This document shows positions 27,339 to 31,201 of a stretch of 31,201 bases of DNA, piece by piece. How positions within the stretch are numbered: the stretch's first letter is position 1; every line of letters begins with the position of its first letter. Below the pieces are notes generated by a model. It was not told the DNA's origin and did no database searches. It worked only from the letters and a program-made list of their open reading frames with translations. This DNA comes from Fragilaria crotonensis (taxonomy: Eukaryota > Bacillariophyta > Fragilariophyceae > Fragilariales > Fragilariaceae). A program made the position numbers and the translations under genes. The DNA is taken from assembly GCA_022925895.1 (NCBI GenBank), contig JAKSYS010000712.1, positions 1 through 31,201 on the forward strand, read 5' to 3'.

Positions 27339-30300
27339 CTAATCTTTAGCGACAGTCGACAAGCTCAACGGCGTGATGCCGTTAGCGTCAGGCAATGTTT
27401 CCGACACACCCAGTTTCTTGAGAAGAGTCACAAAGGTAGATCGTCCATATTCATGGGCCCACCACATGGGACCACGACCGTCTTTGGAGCGGATATGCGC
27501 TAGCTCCGGATTTTCGAGGAGCAAATCTCGAAAGGTCTTCATATCGTTGCGATTGATAACATCCCAAACAGTGGTCGTCAAGGAGGAATCGTCCCACGCC
27601 TCTGGGTTGTTCATCATGTCAATGTCTTCTTCCGATAGTTTACGAATTGTGCGCTTCTTCTTTTTGTCACTTCCTGCCCTTGCTGCCTTCTTGCGCTCCT
27701 CTTCTTCCACCGCACGCTGGGCCTGTTCCGGGTTGCTGTTTGAAAAAAAGAGACAAGTGCATGAGTAAGATAGCCATTGGTCACAATCGAAACAACGCAC
27801 AAAGCAATTTCCACTCACTTCAAATTCTCAAGGTACTTCTTGGTATATTCTTGATCCCCCGCACCTTTGTTGAAATCTTCAAGCTGTGCGAAATCCTTCT
27901 TTTCGGCCAAAATCTTTTGCAGCGCTGGTGGGTACTGACCTGGACAGAACCAGCTACCCTCGGCGTCACACAGACGATTGGCTGGGTCTGCCGCCCACTT
28001 TTTTGATTCTTGGCTCACCGACAATACCTTGAAGATACGGACCTTGCCTCGCTTACTTTCGTACACTAATTTGAAACGATTCTTGTCGGCTTCAACTTCT
28101 GGCGACAGTTGATGTTGGTGAAGTTGGTAGAGGAGAGATTCCTTCATGGTCTCGGAGGGTGCTCCAGATTGTGTCATGCCAAACGAACGACAGGTTGGGT
28201 CTCCAGGACAGAGGAACCTGTAGACCGAGTTGGCAATCCGTCTCATATGAGGCGACTTAGCCACGTCATCACCTCCACCGCCGGTCCACAACAGGACATA
28301 GTCTGCCAAATGTCGAGCAATGCGATGTCCTTCCTTAAGCGGAGAGGTCAAGGTACGTCCCAAGAGGGCAATATGTTCGTGATTCCAGGTGTTGCCATCA
28401 GCGATTGTGGTGCGATTGGCAATGCCCGCAATCTGATAGCCGTAATCCCACCAGGCCATGACGCGAGCATCTTCAGGCGTGTTGTCACGCAACCACCAAT
28501 AGGCCTCGCGGTAGTCATCGACCGTGACTATTTCGCCCGATTGGGTGCGACCCTTCAGAATGATTGTGGGGTGGCTCAAATGATGCGACAATTCATGACA
28601 CTTATCGTAGAAAGTTTTGCCAGGGACTTTGCCGACGTAGAGGAGGTAGGCAAACACAGCGAAGCGGACAATACGAACCACGACATTTTCCGACTTGACC
28701 AGACTCGATGCTTCAACTGCTGTCACGGTGGCGGTCAACAAGTCATCATCATCATCTTCCTTCTTCTTTTTGCTCTTTTTATCTTTTAGAACCCGTTGTG
28801 CTTTCTCTTCCTTAGCCTCGACCACCACATCATCGTCCCCACCAAAGAGTGCCATCAGAGAGGGGCGTTGTCCCAAGGCTGCGGAGAGACCCCATCCCAA
28901 AAGATGTGCCAGGGCGATACCACTGAGCACGGACGCAATTGGTGCCGTCAAGAGAATGAGTCGCACCATCTTGGCGGAGAAGTAGTATGCCGCAACGGCG
29001 TAGACAATCAAAAAGGAGGAACCATCGTGAAAGTACAAGAACGCCGTGAGACCCAATCCAACCGGCGCCAAATAGACCAAGACATCGAGGTATTGGATGT
29101 ATGCTCCAGCGTTGGCGGGTTGGTGCTCGGCCACACTATCCACGAGCGGGTTTCCAGTTTTCGTGTGCTTGACAAAGAGACCACGGACACGGGATGAAAT
29201 CGGACCAAAGTATCCCGCATCCGCCAAAAAGTATCCAAAAATCAAAATGACAATCGACGCAATACCAAAGACCTGTACCCTAAGGATCCAAGTCTGTTTC
29301 GTCGTCAAGTTGCGTCTACGTTTCACGACCTCCACGAACTCAATCAATTGAAACGCCAGAAAAGCAACGAGCGGTCCCAACTGCTCCATCGACTTCAAGG
29401 GTGTCCAGCCCACAACTGGAATTTGAATCGCAAGGGCCGTTCCGACAAAGTAAAAACACGTGTAAGCTCGATGAAGTTTGGTAGAATAGCGTCCAAGCAG
29501 AACGAGAGTTGTGGCATGTACACCGACGAGGTTCAAGACAAAGACGTATCCACCCCATGCTGCCACCATGTAAAAGTAGGCGACACCGCTGAGGATGCTC
29601 CAGACCCAATTGATGGTGGTTGGATCCCCTCGCAAAGCTCGGACCCAGCAATAAAATGTCGAGGTCATGGCAAACATGGCAATCGATTCGTTGTCGTATC
29701 CACCGCCAACACTGCGCATGAGATGTGCGGGTACCATGCTCATGATGAAGGCAGTAATGACGGCACTTTCGAGAGCGGGAGTCGCGAACTCTGTCGATCC
29801 TGGATTGACCAATCCCCAAGTCGAACCTGTGGTGGATTCAAGTAAATCGAGCGTCAAGACAGCCATTGGTACCAACGTACGTCGATACACATAATTGACG
29901 AGCGGGATGTCGTTCAAAATACTGCCGAATTTCTGTGGTCCAGTCTTAATCTTGGTAGAGCTACTTGGTGTCGACGACGTTGTTGATCTGACAACGACAC
30001 CAACGGAACACTCGTACGCGATAAAGGCGGTCATGAGTGTCGCCAAAACTCCGAACCAAGCCGGGACGAAGCAACAAATATCGTTGATGCTCCATCCTGG
30101 CAAAATGTACTTTTTAATAAGACACGACGTTGCTTGCATTCCCGGATAAATGGTAGTTCCTACTGGACGTCCCAGAGGATACCAGGACATGTAGTCGAAC
30201 CATTTGGAGAACTTGTCCCATCCATGCTGCCACATGTATTCCGTCGCGCGATAATTGAAGTAGGGATCGAACTCATGAATAACCCGACCGTACTCAGTGA

Positions 30301-30397
30301 TACTGTGAAGACGAATCTCATAGGCCTGATTGAGCGAAAAGTACAAGACATTGCCCAAACCAGCCGCATAGACGGCAGCGAGGACGAGGGGAAGCAT
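27339..30397 (-). CDS. STT3: STT3, oligosaccharyltransferase catalytic subunit, copy B (intact)
   Basis: Exon 1 is 30397-27819 and exon 2 is 27735-27339, giving 991 residues. Catalytic features: EFDPYFNYR at 42-50 (Asp44, metal/peptide site), YDNES at 234-238 (DNE motif), SVAEHQ at 421-426 (the SVSE-type Glu424), WWDYG at 649-653 (sequon Ser/Thr recognition) and DVAKSPHM at 711-718 (DK-type motif). Many hydrophobic segments lie between residues 1 and about 510. Residues 132-205 are an insertion in the first luminal loop compared with yeast. Residues 519-552 are a Lys/Asp-rich cytosolic-type loop. After residue 860 comes a Lys/Glu linker and, from about 913, an ankyrin-like module with RSKDGRGPMWWAHE. 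Longer than typical STT3 (about 700-820). All key residues are present, so it should be active. Confidence 0.95.
27736..27818 (-). other. Intron of STT3 copy B
   Basis: 83 bp on the minus strand, donor GTGAGT (27818-27813), acceptor TTTTTTTCAAACAG ending at 27736, phase 2. Joining gives 2976 coding bases, an exact multiple of three. It separates the catalytic body from the ankyrin-like tail. If retained, a stop follows at once (27815-27817), which would give an STT3 lacking the tail. Copy A has no intron at this place. Confidence 0.92.
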
Positions 30398-31201
30398 TTC
30401 TACTCAAAGTTTCGAGTCTTTCGAGGTAATCAGTAAATTGTCGTCGCAAGCGTTCTCAAGGTAACTCTCTCCTTCTGTCAACTTCCTTGACACGCACACG
30501 ACTTCTTTGGATCTGTGTACTGTCAAGTTACAAGCCACCACGTTTTTTTAACGAAGCGGACGGATCGTGACAGTTCTCAGTTCTCGTGCAATGCTGCCAA
30601 TGTACTTTGAGTACAACGTTGCACCAACTGCAAGCTGCTACCAGTACGATCTACGATCAGAGGAAAACCCAATGACTGCTGCCCTCTTGGATCTCGAATC
30701 CTATCCGCATTTCCTGCCAAGTAGCAATATCCAGAAAAGGTTATGGGTCGCCGTAACCGGTACTATTTGGGCTACGCCTGGCATCTCGTAATCACTACTC
30801 CAGTACGGAGTAGAAGCGTACACGAGGGACATACTGGCATACTTCTGGTTTCTGGTAGTACAAGTACGCGGTAACGGAGTGGGACAGTACACAGTACACG
30901 CTTCGTCCTACAACTTCTCGTACATTACATACTACGGAGATAATGAGCTACACTGGTATTGGCATGTACCGGTAGCATACATGGACTGGCATCTTCGCAC
31001 ACTTCACTGTTATGAAGGTGGTGCGTGGTGGTTAGGTGCTGTACATAACACAAAGACTTCGTGGGTTGATTGAAACTTTAGGAGCATTCTGGATCCTGCT
31101 TTCTTATGCTGAGGGAGTCATAGACCTGCCTTTGGAGTTTAATAAGCCATAATTTATCATCATCAAATTTGTAACACCTTTGCTCTTTCTGCATGCACAC
31201 A
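30398..31201. other. Right-end region, no supported gene, GTAC-rich
   Basis: 804 bp upstream of STT3 copy B, presumably including its promoter. I count fourteen GTAC tetramers between about 30516 and 31042 (chance about two). Open frames (30567-30791, 30879-31073 on plus; 30701-30892 on minus) are short, rich in Tyr and Val because of the GTAC content, and show no motif. Confidence 0.55.

Overview
The window looks like nuclear DNA of a diatom, probably pennate. The evidence is short GT-AG introns, two secreted Pro/Lys/Asp/Glu-rich proteins of the kind found in diatom cell walls, a Ty1/copia LTR retrotransposon, and two eukaryotic STT3 genes. The assignment is inferred from gene content; nothing in the sequence names the species.

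Positions 1-11695 are a complete LTR retrotransposon on the minus strand. It is bounded by two 591-bp LTRs that I read as identical over their whole length. The 3' part has copia order: Gag with a zinc knuckle, protease, integrase, reverse transcriptase, RNase H, then a polypurine tract. The coding region is cut by many single-base frame breaks but shows no in-frame stop within the recognisable Pol domains. Between the 5' LTR and Gag lies about 4.4 kb of additional, mostly open minus-strand sequence that I cannot assign to a family. Its first open frame starts inside the LTR and runs through the primer-binding site. This oversized copia element is the most unusual object in the window.

Positions 11696-24008 are a host region with small genes and repeats. 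In order they are: a secreted Asp/Lys-rich protein with 60-bp tandem repeats (minus, 12177-13280); a 324-bp candidate mariner-type MITE (13781-14104); a small coiled-coil hypothetical protein (minus, 15080-15565); a basic protein built of five copies of an unrecognised helical repeat (plus, 16034-17398); a decayed DDE-transposase-like gene (plus, 18119-21349) carrying a 118-bp insertion/duplication; and a secreted Cys-module plus Glu/Lys-rich protein with one intron (plus, 22209-23431). Intergenic DNA here and at the right end is strikingly rich in the palindromic tetramer GTAC.

Positions 24009-30397 hold two convergent STT3 paralogues, the catalytic subunit of the ER oligosaccharyltransferase, tail to tail with about 180 bp between them. 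Both carry an ankyrin-like C-terminal module that standard STT3 proteins lack. They share no intron position. The plus-strand copy has two apparent one-base insertions at homopolymers, and the minus-strand copy is intact (991 residues). The last 800 bp show no supported gene.

The unevenness of the frame breaks matters for anyone using this annotation. They are frequent in the retrotransposon, present in the plus-strand STT3 and the transposase, and absent from the other genes. Some may be assembly errors in repeated DNA.
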